A stretch of 32,983 bases of DNA from Conservatibacter flavescens (GTDB lineage Bacteria > Pseudomonadota > Gammaproteobacteria > Enterobacterales > Pasteurellaceae). The notes beneath the pieces were generated by a model. That model had not been told where the DNA came from and did no database searches. It saw only the letters and a program-made list of their open reading frames with translations. The stretch is from positions 1 through 32,983 of the forward strand of contig NZ_PHHA01000019.1 of NCBI RefSeq assembly GCF_002795425.1, given 5' to 3'. The position numbers were made by a program, and so were the translations under genes. Positions within the stretch are counted from its first letter, which is position 1; the number at the start of each line of letters is the position of its first letter. Of the stretch, positions 16,010-24,423 are shown in pieces.

Positions 16010-18064
16010 ATGTATTTAAAGTCAATAATCTCAGGGATTGTAGGTGTGATGATGACCACAGGGGCCATTGCAGAAGCCCCTAAGTCATCAACTACAACTA
16101 CGATTGAAAGTAAACAAGCAGATTACCATCGTGTAGAGGCGTTGCCGATAAATCGCGAAAAACAACGCGCAACTTATGAAAAAATTATTCAGCTCCTCAC
16201 TATTTCTCAAAATGAAACAACACTGGCTTTGGTACAGGATATGTTGCAAGACATTGAGACTTATGCCCTGTATCCTTATGCTAAATATCAGTGGTTACGA
16301 GTAAAAGGGCTGAATCAGGCCCTCACTTTGCCAGACATTCAAAAATTTAAACAGCAGCATCCTGATCTCCCGACTTATTTTGTTAATGATTTGATGAATC
16401 GCTGGGCGAACGCATTAGAAAAACAGCAAGCATGGCAAACCATTTTAGCCGCACAAACTGACTTACCGAATAATACAGCAAATCGCTGTTTAGTTTTAAA
16501 TGCAGAGTTATATTCTCAAACAAAACCAGCAGAGAAGTTTAATGCTGAACAAGAGAAAGCACTGGCTGACATTTGGTTGACAGGGCAAAATTTGCCAAAT
16601 AGTTGTATGCCGATATTTAAACAATGGCATGCGCAAGGTGGGCTAACTACAGAATATTTACAACAGCGGGCATTATTGGCTTTTGAGGCGAGAAATAGTC
16701 ATGTACTCGCTAGCTTGACAGCAGGATATGGTGAAGACGGGTTTATTACGACTTTACAAACATTATTGAAGACTCCAAGTACATTACCGAGTTTTATTGA
16801 AAATGCAGAAAGCAATGTACAAAATAAGCGTATCGTGCTAGCTGCTTTTCCTTTGTTTATTCGTGGTATAAAAGAAAATACGATTGTAGATATCACCGAT
16901 CCGTTTGCTCCTTATCAGGCATGGGCGACACATTTTCAATTGAATGAACAGGAAATAAATCAGTGGAAATCAGCGCTGTTATGGCAAATTTTTGATACCA
17001 ATATTGCGGAATTACAACAATGGCGTGATGCTCAGATTCCAATATTAAAAGAAGATCGCCAAACAGAACGTCGTTTACGTACTGCGATTCGACAAAAATC
17101 TGATTTATCACTTTGGTTAGATTTACTTTCAGATGAAGGAAAGCAGAAAGATGAGTGGCAATATTGGCGAGCTAAAAATTTACAATTTCATCAGCAGCGT
17201 GAAGAAGGCAAAAAGATTTTAGCCCAATTAAGCCAGCAGCGTGGGTTTTATCCGATGTTGGCTGCGGCAGATTTAGGTATGACTTATCAGCCTAAAATGT
17301 TGGACATCACAAATCCGAGTGGCATAGACATTACACAAACCGCCCAAGCTGGATTAGCACGTATTTCTGAGTTACGTTATCTAGGCAGTGCCAGCCATTC
17401 GGTGAATATAAATCGGGAATGGAATACGTTACTTCAACATGCAAGTTTTGAACAAAAATTACAACTAAGCCAATATGCAAAAGAGCAAGAATGGTTTGAT
17501 TTAGGCGTTGAAGCCACTATTCAGGCTAAGGCTTGGGGGTACATCGGGTTGCGTTTACCCAATGCTTATATTGATTGGTTTGATTTACATTTAAAAAATA
17601 AAAAAATTAACCGCACTTTTGCGATGGCAATTGCTCGCCAAGAAAGCGCATGGCGACCAAATGTGTCTTCTTCAGCCAATGCAATGGGATTAATGCAATT
17701 ATTACCAAGTACAGCCAAAGCTACCGCTGAGAAATTCCGCTTGCCTTACTCAGATCAGCAGCAGTTATTTGAGCCATTTAATAATATCATGTTAGGTACC
17801 GCTCACTTGCAGGAGTTATACGATAAATATGGCGATAACCGCATTTTAATTGCCGCGGCATATAATGCCGGAGGTTCCCGTGTAGAGCAGTGGCTAGCTC
17901 GCTCGAACCAACGTTTAAATATGGCGGAGTTCATTGCCTCAATTCCGTTTTATGAGACACGGGGCTATGTGCAGAATGTCCTAGTTTATGATTACTATTA
18001 TCAAATTTTGCAAGGTAAGCCACAGAGAAAGTTTAGCAAAGCCGAATATGATCGAGTATACTAG
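16010..18064 (+). CDS. slt: Soluble lytic murein transglycosylase Slt (Slt70)
   Basis: 684 residues. A signal peptide (1-21, ending in GAIAEA) leads to the periplasm. Residues about 40-460 form the alpha-helical superhelical doughnut; the C-terminal lysozyme-like domain carries the catalytic acid Glu545 in AMAIARQESAWRP, followed by ANAMGLMQLLPSTA and AAYNAGGSRV. The enzyme cleaves the MurNAc-GlcNAc bond to give 1,6-anhydro products. GAGGG lies 6 bases before ATG. It is followed by trpR 30 bases later; a trp-operator-like palindrome covers its stop codon. Confidence 0.96.
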   Translation: MYLKSIISGIVGVMMTTGAIAEAPKSSTTTTIESKQADYHRVEALPINREKQRATYEKIIQLLTISQNETTLALVQDMLQDIETYALYPYAKYQWLRVKGLNQALTLPDIQKFKQQHPDLPTYFVNDLMNRWANALEKQQAWQTILAAQTDLPNNTANRCLVLNAELYSQTKPAEKFNAEQEKALADIWLTGQNLPNSCMPIFKQWHAQGGLTTEYLQQRALLAFEARNSHVLASLTAGYGEDGFITTLQTLLKTPSTLPSFIENAESNVQNKRIVLAAFPLFIRGIKENTIVDITDPFAPYQAWATHFQLNEQEINQWKSALLWQIFDTNIAELQQWRDAQIPILKEDRQTERRLRTAIRQKSDLSLWLDLLSDEGKQKDEWQYWRAKNLQFHQQREEGKKILAQLSQQRGFYPMLAAADLGMTYQPKMLDITNPSGIDITQTAQAGLARISELRYLGSASHSVNINREWNTLLQHASFEQKLQLSQYAKEQEWFDLGVEATIQAKAWGYIGLRLPNAYIDWFDLHLKNKKINRTFAMAIARQESAWRPNVSSSANAMGLMQLLPSTAKATAEKFRLPYSDQQQLFEPFNNIMLGTAHLQELYDKYGDNRILIAAAYNAGGSRVEQWLARSNQRLNMAEFIASIPFYETRGYVQNVLVYDYYYQILQGKPQRKFSKAEYDRVY
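17610..17618 (-). repeat. DNA uptake signal inside slt
   Basis: Perfect ACCGCACTT antisense to slt, encoding NRTF just before the catalytic motif. Confidence 0.9.
18033..18062 (+). promoter_or_regulatory. Candidate trpR promoter
   Basis: TTAGCA (18033-18038), 18-base spacer, TATACT (18057-18062), within the last codons of slt. Its -10 element overlaps the palindrome at 18057-18076. Confidence 0.5.
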
Positions 18065-18076
18065 TAAGATAGTATA
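18057..18076 (+). promoter_or_regulatory. Candidate TrpR operator upstream of trpR
   Basis: TATACTA (18057-18063) and TAGTATA (18070-18076) form a 7-bp inverted repeat with a 6-base centre. The inner 14 bases ACTAGTAAGATAGT match the E. coli trp operator core ACTAGTTAACTAGT at 11 positions. It overlaps the slt stop codon and the candidate -10. Confidence 0.6.
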
Positions 18077-18094
18077 TCTATGTAAGGAGATCAT

Positions 18095-18403
18095 ATGTAT
18101 TTAAGTCGAAATTTAGAACAGTGGAACGCTTTCATTGGTATGCTGCGTTTAGCTATCGCGCAAGGCAAAGAGCAAGAATTACTGATGTTATTATTAACGC
18201 CAGATGAGCGTGATGCTTTAGGATTACGTTTACAAATAGTGAAGCAATTATTAGATAAAACGATTCCTCAGCGAGAAATTCAGCAAAACTTAGGAACGAG
18301 TGCGGCAACGATTACGCGCGGTTCCAATATGATAAAAACGATGGATCCACAGTTCATGGAATGGATTAAAGAACAATTAGATGAGCAAAGTACGACGGGT
18401 TAG
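18095..18403 (+). CDS. trpR: Trp operon repressor TrpR
   Basis: 102 residues (E. coli 108). The all-helical dimer binds L-tryptophan and then its operators. The conserved core is visible: LLTPDERDALGLRLQIVKQLL, the recognition region QREIQQNLGTSAATITRGSN and a C-terminal helix. AAGGAG is 7 bases before ATG. The 3' end overlaps the proposed mtgA start by 23 bases. A palindrome resembling a trp operator immediately upstream suggests autoregulation, as in E. coli. Confidence 0.95.
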   Translation: MYLSRNLEQWNAFIGMLRLAIAQGKEQELLMLLLTPDERDALGLRLQIVKQLLDKTIPQREIQQNLGTSAATITRGSNMIKTMDPQFMEWIKEQLDEQSTTG

Positions 18404-19115
18404 TTGGTCTCCTAGACAGATGAAAAAAAGGCTGAAATCCTTATTTTGTCAGCTATTCATTTATGGTTTATTGGGGATTTTTGCTTTAACGCTATTATTG
18501 CGCGTGGCCCCAGTCCCTTTTTCAGCTTATATGGCCCAGCAAGTTATCGGAGATTGGTTGCAAAGTGAAAAAGACTATGAACTGCGTTATCAGTGGGTGA
18601 GTTTAGAGGAAATCGCGTGGCCAATGCAGCTTGCTGTGATAGCGGCAGAAGATCAGCGTTTTGTAGAACATGCCGGTGTGGACTGGGCTGCGATTAAAAG
18701 TGCGGTTAAAAATAATAAAAATACAAAACGTTTAAGAGGCGGTTCGACGATCTCTCAGCAGACCGTGAAAAATTTATATTTATGGCATGGTCAAAGCTGG
18801 CTACGAAAAGCTATTGAGTTACCTCTGACATTTTTAGTGGAAATGCTATGGTCTAAGCAACGAATTTTGGAAGTCTATTTGAATATTGCAGAGTTCGGAG
18901 AAGGGGTGTTTGGAGTAGAAGCGGCAAGTCAGTATTATTTCAATAAACCTGCGGCAAAGTTGAACCAACAGGAGGCCGCTTTGTTAGCCGCTGTGTTACC
19001 TAACCCCATTATTTATCAAGTGAAGAAACCTAGTGCGTATGTTCGCCATAAACAAACTTGGATTTTGAGACAAATGCGCCAACTAGGTGGAAAAAATTAT
19101 TTAAATCAGTTGTAA
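18381..19115 (+). CDS. mtgA: Monofunctional biosynthetic peptidoglycan transglycosylase MtgA
   Basis: 244 residues with one N-terminal membrane anchor (about 21-42) and a GT51 domain. It polymerises lipid II into glycan strands outside the inner membrane. Catalytic Glu90 lies in VIAAEDQRFVEHAGVDW; RGGSTISQQTVKNLYL and RKAIELPLTFLVEMLWSKQRILEVYLNIAEFG are the next family blocks. No transpeptidase domain follows, distinguishing it from class A PBPs. The start ATG at 18381 overlaps trpR by 23 bases; a second ATG at 18420 (MKKRLKS) would remove the overlap and leave 231 residues. Neither has a strong ribosome-binding site. Confidence 0.95.
   Translation: MSKVRRVSWSPRQMKKRLKSLFCQLFIYGLLGIFALTLLLRVAPVPFSAYMAQQVIGDWLQSEKDYELRYQWVSLEEIAWPMQLAVIAAEDQRFVEHAGVDWAAIKSAVKNNKNTKRLRGGSTISQQTVKNLYLWHGQSWLRKAIELPLTFLVEMLWSKQRILEVYLNIAEFGEGVFGVEAASQYYFNKPAAKLNQQEAALLAAVLPNPIIYQVKKPSAYVRHKQTWILRQMRQLGGKNYLNQL
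18698..18706 (+). repeat. DNA uptake signal inside mtgA
   Basis: Perfect AAGTGCGGT in sense, encoding KSAV soon after the catalytic Glu. Confidence 0.9.
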
Positions 19116-19125
19116 GGAGAAGTAT

Positions 19126-19875
19126 ATGGCAGTATTAGTTACGGGCGCTTCAGCAGGCTTTGGAGAAGCAATTTGTCGTACTTTTGTGCAAGCCGGTTAT
19201 AAGGTCATTGGCGCGGCTCGCCGTTTGGAAAAGTTAAATGCCTTAAAACAAGAATTAGGTGATCATTTTTATCCTCTACAAATGGATGTCTCTGACGATA
19301 AACAGATTGACACTGCACTGGCAAGTTTGCCGGTATCATGGCGCGAAATTGATGTATTAGTGAATAACGCTGGTCTAGCATTAGGTCTAGAACCTGCGCA
19401 ACGGGCAAATTTTGCGGACTGGCAAACTATGATTGATACGAATGTATTAGGATTAGTGCGTTTAACTCATAAAATTCTACCTGATATGGTGGCGCGTAAT
19501 CGAGGACATATTATTAATTTAGGTTCTATTGCGGGGACATACCCATATCCAGGTGGGAATGTATATGGCGCAACGAAAGCTTTTGTAAAACAGTTTAGCT
19601 TGAATTTACGTGCGGATTTGGCCGGTACACGTCTTCGAGTAAGCAATATTGAACCGGGCTTATGTGGCGGAACGGAGTTTTCTAACGTTCGATTTAAAGG
19701 CGATGATGAGCGGGCTGCAAAAGTCTATGAAAATGTAGAAGCGATTTTACCACAAGATATTGCGAATACCGTATTGTGGATTTATCAATGTCCTGCACAT
19801 ATGAATGTGAATCGTATTGAAATTATGCCTGTAGCGCAAAGTTCAGCAGCATTAAATGTAGTGCGTGGTGAATAA
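19126..19875 (+). CDS. ydfG: NADP-dependent 3-hydroxy acid / serine dehydrogenase YdfG (short-chain dehydrogenase)
   Basis: 249 residues, a classical SDR. The nucleotide-binding loop TGASAGFG is at residues 6-13, NNAG at 80-83, and the catalytic Ser134, Tyr147 and Lys151 (GSIAG, YGATK). The stretches GNVYGATKAFVKQFSLNLR and IEPGLCGGTEFSNVRFKGDD are nearly as in E. coli YdfG, which oxidises L-allo-threonine, serine and 3-hydroxy acids and reduces malonic semialdehyde. AAGGAG precedes ATG, 10 bases after mtgA, so it is probably in the slt-trpR-mtgA transcription unit. Confidence 0.93.
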   Translation: MAVLVTGASAGFGEAICRTFVQAGYKVIGAARRLEKLNALKQELGDHFYPLQMDVSDDKQIDTALASLPVSWREIDVLVNNAGLALGLEPAQRANFADWQTMIDTNVLGLVRLTHKILPDMVARNRGHIINLGSIAGTYPYPGGNVYGATKAFVKQFSLNLRADLAGTRLRVSNIEPGLCGGTEFSNVRFKGDDERAAKVYENVEAILPQDIANTVLWIYQCPAHMNVNRIEIMPVAQSSAALNVVRGE

Positions 19876-19892
19876 AATCTTTTTTATTTTTG

Positions 19893-19901
19893 ACCGCACT
19901 T
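19893..19901 (-). repeat. DNA uptake signal after ydfG
   Basis: Perfect ACCGCACTT, 18 bases past the ydfG stop and just ahead of a GC-rich stem. Confidence 0.9.
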
Positions 19902-19915
19902 TTATGATTTGAATG

Positions 19916-19947
19916 GGGCGCCTGAGTAAGTTGGCGCCCTCATTATT
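19916..19947 (+). terminator. Hairpin after ydfG
   Basis: GGGCGCC (19916-19922) pairs with GGCGCCC (19933-19939) around a 10-base loop, followed by TCATTATTT. It separates the slt-ydfG cluster from lepA. Confidence 0.6.
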
Positions 19948-20038
19948 TCCTAGCGCTTGACATGATATTCAGGTACAATCCATCGTTTATATATTGTTAA
20001 AAAAATGATGTTAATATAAGACTACAAAAGCCTTAAAT

Positions 20039-21832
20039 ATGAAGAATATAAGAAACTTTTCGATTATAGCCCATATCGATCATGGTAAATCAACATTATC
20101 AGATCGTTTAATCCAAACCTGTGGCGGTTTATCTGATCGTGAAATGGCCGCACAAGTGCTAGATTCTATGGATCTTGAAAGAGAACGTGGGATTACGATT
20201 AAAGCACAAAGCGTGACCTTAAATTATCAAGCCAATGATGGAGAAACGTATCAACTAAATTTTATTGATACCCCTGGTCACGTGGATTTTTCTTATGAAG
20301 TATCCCGTTCTTTAGCGGCTTGTGAAGGGGCATTATTAGTTGTTGATGCTGGACAAGGTGTGGAAGCTCAAACGTTAGCGAATTGTTATACGGCAATTGA
20401 AATGGATCTAGAAGTGGTTCCAATTTTAAATAAAATTGATTTGCCTGCTGCAGATCCTGAGCGAGTGGCTGAGGAAATTGAAGATATTGTCGGTATTGAT
20501 GCTATTGAGGCTGTGCGCTGTTCTGCAAAAACAGGGGTGGGGATCCATGATGTTTTAGAAGAAATTGTCGCTAAAATACCTGCGCCAGAAGGCGATCCTG
20601 AAGCACCTTTGCAAGCTTTAATTATTGATTCTTGGTTTGATAACTATTTGGGCGTGGTGTCATTAGTTCGCATTAAAAACGGTACCTTAAGAAAAGGCGA
20701 TAAGATAAAAGTGATGTCCACAGGGTTGTCTTATAATGTGGATAGATTAGGTATTTTCACGCCGAAGCAAGTGGATACACAAGTGCTCAATTGCGGTGAA
20801 GTAGGTTGGGTTGTCTGTGCGATTAAAGACATTTTAGGTGCGCCTGTAGGTGATACTTTAACCCATCATAATCATGCAGCACTGTCAGCGTTGCCGGGTT
20901 TTAAAAAAGTGAAACCACAAGTATACGCGGGTTTATTCCCAATTAGTTCGGATGATTATGAGGCTTTCCGTGATGCGTTAGGTAAGTTAAGCCTTAATGA
21001 TGCTTCTTTATTTTATGAACCAGAAAATTCGACTGCATTAGGATTTGGCTTCCGTTGCGGATTTTTAGGCTTGTTGCACATGGAGATTATCCAAGAGCGT
21101 TTAGAGCGTGAATATAACTTGGATTTGATTACTACAGCGCCTACAGTAGTTTATGAGGTTGAGCAAACAAATGGTGAGATTGTTTATGTAGACAGTCCGT
21201 CTAAATTGCCTCCTCTAAATAATATTGCTGACATTCGAGAACCTATTGCAGAATGTAATATGTTGTTACCACAGGAGTATTTGGGTAATGTCATCACATT
21301 ATGTGTGGAAAAACGTGGTGTGCAGACGAATATGGTTTATCATGGTAATCAGGTGGCGTTGACGTATGAAATTCCTATGGGAGAAGTGGTATTAGACTTT
21401 TTCGACCGCTTAAAATCGACTTCTCGAGGCTATGCTTCTTTGGATTATGGTTTCAAACATTTCCAAAGTGCCAATATGGTGCGCGTGGACATTATGATCA
21501 ATGGGGAGCGTGTCGATGCGTTGGCCTTGATTGTGCATAAAGATAATGCGCCATATCGCGGACGAGAATTAGTTGAAAAAATGAAAGAGTTAATTCCTCG
21601 CCAACAATTTGATATTGCGATCCAAGCAGCCATAGGCAATCATATTATCGCTCGTTCTACGGTGAAGCAATTACGTAAGAATGTATTAGCAAAATGTTAT
21701 GGAGGGGATGTCAGCCGTAAGAAGAAACTCCTTCAAAAACAAAAAGAAGGGAAAAAACGAATGAAGTCTTTAGGTAATGTTGAAGTACCGCAAGAAGCGT
21801 TTTTAGCGATTTTACATGTAGGTAAGGATTAA
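20039..21832 (+). CDS. lepA: Elongation factor 4 (LepA), ribosome back-translocating GTPase
   Basis: 597 residues, the standard length. The GTPase domain carries [16 protein letters not shown] (7-22), [19 protein letters not shown] and [14 protein letters not shown]-like domains follow, then the unique C-terminal domain with [29 protein letters not shown], the positively charged region that reaches the ribosome. lepB starts two bases after the stop, as in E. coli. A TTGTTA-N15-TATAAG sequence about 30 bases upstream could be the promoter but is weak; no clear ribosome-binding site is seen. Confidence 0.98.
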   Translation: MKNIRNFSIIAHIDHGKSTLSDRLIQTCGGLSDREMAAQVLDSMDLERERGITIKAQSVTLNYQANDGETYQLNFIDTPGHVDFSYEVSRSLAACEGALLVVDAGQGVEAQTLANCYTAIEMDLEVVPILNKIDLPAADPERVAEEIEDIVGIDAIEAVRCSAKTGVGIHDVLEEIVAKIPAPEGDPEAPLQALIIDSWFDNYLGVVSLVRIKNGTLRKGDKIKVMSTGLSYNVDRLGIFTPKQVDTQVLNCGEVGWVVCAIKDILGAPVGDTLTHHNHAALSALPGFKKVKPQVYAGLFPISSDDYEAFRDALGKLSLNDASLFYEPENSTALGFGFRCGFLGLLHMEIIQERLEREYNLDLITTAPTVVYEVEQTNGEIVYVDSPSKLPPLNNIADIREPIAECNMLLPQEYLGNVITLCVEKRGVQTNMVYHGNQVALTYEIPMGEVVLDFFDRLKSTSRGYASLDYGFKHFQSANMVRVDIMINGERVDALALIVHKDNAPYRGRELVEKMKELIPRQQFDIAIQAAIGNHIIARSTVKQLRKNVLAKCYGGDVSRKKKLLQKQKEGKKRMKSLGNVEVPQEAFLAILHVGKD

Positions 21833-21834
21833 CT

Positions 21835-22788
21835 ATGCAAAAATGGTTTCTTCCAATTTTATTGGTGATTGGCTTTATTGGCTGGAAAGTGCTCGATCAT
21901 TTACAACTGCCGAATACATTTTCCATTTTATTAATTATTTTAACCGCACTTTCGGGAATTTTGTGGTGTTACCATCGTTTTGTTGTGCTACCAAAGCGAG
22001 CACGGCAAGTCGCTCGTACAGAACAGCGCAGTGGAAAAATCTTAACTGAAGATGAAAAGCGTAAAATAGAACCGATATCAGAAGGTGCGGAATTTGTTTC
22101 TTCTTTGTTTCCAGTATTGGCATTTGTGTTGGTGTTACGTTCGTTTATTTTTGAGCCATTTCAAATTCCATCAGGTTCAATGGAGCCAACATTGCGTGTG
22201 GGCGATTTTCTGATAGTGGAAAAATATGCTTATGGGATTAAGGATCCGGTATTTCAACATACGCTAGTTGAAACAGGGAAGCCAAAGCGTGGTGATGTAG
22301 TTGTATTTAAGGCTCCGCCACAACCTACTGTGGATTATATTAAGCGTGTAATTGGGATTGGAGGGGATAAAATTCATTATGATCTTGCCAGTCGTAGCTT
22401 AACGGTAATTCATGGTAAAGAGGGCAAACCTTGTGAAGAAAATTGTGATGTTGTGAAATTTCAATATTCAGAAGGGGTTCCAAATCCTGAATTTGTTTAC
22501 TATCAACAACCTCAAATTGAACGTACGGAGCAAGGGGATGTTACTCACCAAATTTTGAATAATCCGGAACCGTTTTTTTATCCACAAACAGAATGGGTTG
22601 TACCGGAAGGTCATTATTTTATGATGGGGGACAACCGTGATAATAGTGAGGACAGCCGTTTTTGGGGTTTTGTGCCGGAACGTAATATTGTGGGGAAAGC
22701 ATCTTATATTTGGCTAAGCTTAGATAAAAAAGCAGGGGAATGGCCAACGGGATTAAGAACAGAACGAATGTTTACAAAAATTCAATAA
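21835..22788 (+). CDS. lepB: Signal peptidase I (leader peptidase)
   Basis: 317 residues. Membrane segments at about 5-22 and 27-45, and a third hydrophobic stretch before the periplasmic catalytic domain. The Ser-Lys dyad is Ser115 ([10 protein letters not shown]) and Lys170 ([13 protein letters not shown]); [13 protein letters not shown] and GKASYIWLS are the later conserved boxes. The enzyme removes signal peptides from exported proteins such as Slt and the barrel protein in this window. TAAGGA lies before ATG. It is cotranscribed with lepA and rnc. Confidence 0.97.
   Translation: MQKWFLPILLVIGFIGWKVLDHLQLPNTFSILLIILTALSGILWCYHRFVVLPKRARQVARTEQRSGKILTEDEKRKIEPISEGAEFVSSLFPVLAFVLVLRSFIFEPFQIPSGSMEPTLRVGDFLIVEKYAYGIKDPVFQHTLVETGKPKRGDVVVFKAPPQPTVDYIKRVIGIGGDKIHYDLASRSLTVIHGKEGKPCEENCDVVKFQYSEGVPNPEFVYYQQPQIERTEQGDVTHQILNNPEPFFYPQTEWVVPEGHYFMMGDNRDNSEDSRFWGFVPERNIVGKASYIWLSLDKKAGEWPTGLRTERMFTKIQ
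21943..21951 (-). repeat. DNA uptake signal inside lepB
   Basis: Perfect ACCGCACTT antisense to lepB, encoding LTAL in a membrane segment. Confidence 0.9.
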
Positions 22789-22790
22789 TT

Positions 22791-23465
22791 ATGAATGAAT
22801 TAGCACGGTTACAACGTAAATTAGGTTATCAATTTAACCGCTTGGAATTACTAAAACAAGCACTAACGCACCGTAGCGCGGATAGCAAGCATAATGAGCG
22901 TTTAGAATATTTGGGCGATGCTATTTTAAATTTTACGATTGCAGAAGCCTTATATCATCAATTCCCTAAATGTAATGAAGGGGAGCTTAGTCGCATGCGT
23001 GCAACACTAGTGCGTGAACAAACTTTAGCGATGTTAGCACGTGAATTTGATTTAGGCGATTATTTACGACTAGGTGCCGGAGAATTAAAAAGCGGTGGTT
23101 TTCGTCGAGAGTCGATTTTATCAGATTGTGTGGAGGCGATCATTGGGGCTATTTTATTGGATAGCGATCCTATTAAAACAACACAGATTGTGCGCCAATG
23201 GTATCACGGATTTTTGCAAACCATTAAGCCTGGCGATAATCAAAAAGATCCCAAAACACGGCTACAAGAATATTTACAAGGCCGTCGTTTGGCCTTGCCG
23301 ACTTATCAAGTCGTTGATATTCAAGGCGAAGCCCATTGTCAAACTTTTAAAGTGGAATGTCGCGTGGAAAATATTGAACAGACATTTGTGGGGTTAGGAG
23401 CTAGTCGGCGTAAAGCAGAACAGGCGGCAGCAGAACAAATTTTGAAGCAATTAGGTATAAAATGA
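22791..23465 (+). CDS. rnc: Ribonuclease III
   Basis: 224 residues (E. coli 226). It cleaves double-stranded RNA and processes rRNA precursors. The catalytic signature [11 protein letters not shown] is at 37-47 with Glu40 and Asp44, and [14 protein letters not shown] has the second acidic pair. A dsRNA-binding domain fills about 153-222 ([11 protein letters not shown], then [18 protein letters not shown]). The ATG lies 2 bases after lepB's stop; an upstream in-frame start would add 17 residues overlapping lepB and is not supported. It overlaps era by ATGA. Confidence 0.97.
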   Translation: MNELARLQRKLGYQFNRLELLKQALTHRSADSKHNERLEYLGDAILNFTIAEALYHQFPKCNEGELSRMRATLVREQTLAMLAREFDLGDYLRLGAGELKSGGFRRESILSDCVEAIIGAILLDSDPIKTTQIVRQWYHGFLQTIKPGDNQKDPKTRLQEYLQGRRLALPTYQVVDIQGEAHCQTFKVECRVENIEQTFVGLGASRRKAEQAAAEQILKQLGIK

Positions 23466-24391
23466 CGGAAGAATTCAATACAAATGAGATAGCATTGGAA
23501 AAAAGTTATTGTGGTTTTATTGCTATTGTGGGACGTCCTAATGTAGGAAAATCTACTTTATTAAACAAGATATTAGGGCAAAAAATTTCGATTACATCAC
23601 GTAAAGCCCAAACGACTCGCCACCGAATTGTGGGTATTCATACGGAAGGTGCATATCAGGCGGTGTATGTCGATACGCCAGGCCTGCATATTGAAGAAAA
23701 ACGGGCGATTAATCGCTTGATGAATCGTGCGGCTTCAAGTGCAATTGGTGATGTTGATTTAATTATTTTTGTTGTTGATGGCACGCATTGGAATGATGAC
23801 GATGAAATGGTGTTAAATAAATTACGTCAAGCAAAAGCGCCAGTGGTGTTAGCGATTAATAAAATAGATAACATCAAAAATAAAGATGATTTGCTGCCGT
23901 TTATTACAGAATTAAGTGGTAAATTTGAGTTTGCTCATGTTGTACCTATTTCAGCACAACGTGGTAATAATGTTCAACAATTGCAAACTATTGTTCGCCA
24001 TTCGTTACGTGAGGGTGTACATCATTTTCCAGAAGAATATGTAACAGATCGCTCACAGCGTTTTATGGCCTCAGAAATTATTCGCGAAAAGCTCATGCGT
24101 TTTACGGGAGAGGAATTACCTTATTCGGTAACTGTTGAGATTGAGCAATTTAAAACGAATGAACGCGGTACCTATGAAGTTAATGGGCTAATTTTAGTTG
24201 AACGTGATGGCCAAAAGAAAATGGTCATTGGCGCAAACGGGCAGAAAATTAAGCAAATTGGAATAGAGGCTCGTCAGGATATGGAGCGTTTATTTGATAA
24301 TAAAGTTCATCTAGAACTTTGGGTGAAAGTTAAATCCGGTTGGGCTGATGATGAACGCGCACTGCGTAGTTTAGGTTATATGGACGATTGA
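23462..24391 (+). CDS. era: GTPase Era
   Basis: 309 residues. It is a small-subunit assembly GTPase that binds the 3' end of 16S rRNA. The G domain shows GRPNVGKS (24-31), DTPG (71-74) and NKID (133-136); a C-terminal KH domain carries [25 protein letters not shown] overlap with rnc gives translational coupling, a very common pair. The first 15 residues are a polar extension seen in some Pasteurellaceae and related Era proteins. Confidence 0.98.
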   Translation: MTEEFNTNEIALEKSYCGFIAIVGRPNVGKSTLLNKILGQKISITSRKAQTTRHRIVGIHTEGAYQAVYVDTPGLHIEEKRAINRLMNRAASSAIGDVDLIIFVVDGTHWNDDDEMVLNKLRQAKAPVVLAINKIDNIKNKDDLLPFITELSGKFEFAHVVPISAQRGNNVQQLQTIVRHSLREGVHHFPEEYVTDRSQRFMASEIIREKLMRFTGEELPYSVTVEIEQFKTNERGTYEVNGLILVERDGQKKMVIGANGQKIKQIGIEARQDMERLFDNKVHLELWVKVKSGWADDERALRSLGYMDD

Positions 24392-24423
24392 TCCCATTTT
24401 TGTACTTAGCAAAGGAGCAGACG

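Noticed and set aside
19957-19973. Perfect TTGACA before lepA as a promoter
   Set aside because: TACAAT follows after only 11 bases and no other -10-like hexamer lies at 16-18 bases, so it was not called.
22740-22790. Extended rnc start inside lepB
   Set aside because: The ATG at 22791 matches the family N-terminus and follows the lepB stop by two bases.
24388-24423. rnr start at TTG 24388
   Set aside because: ATG 24424 has a perfect AAAGGAG site and fits the family length.
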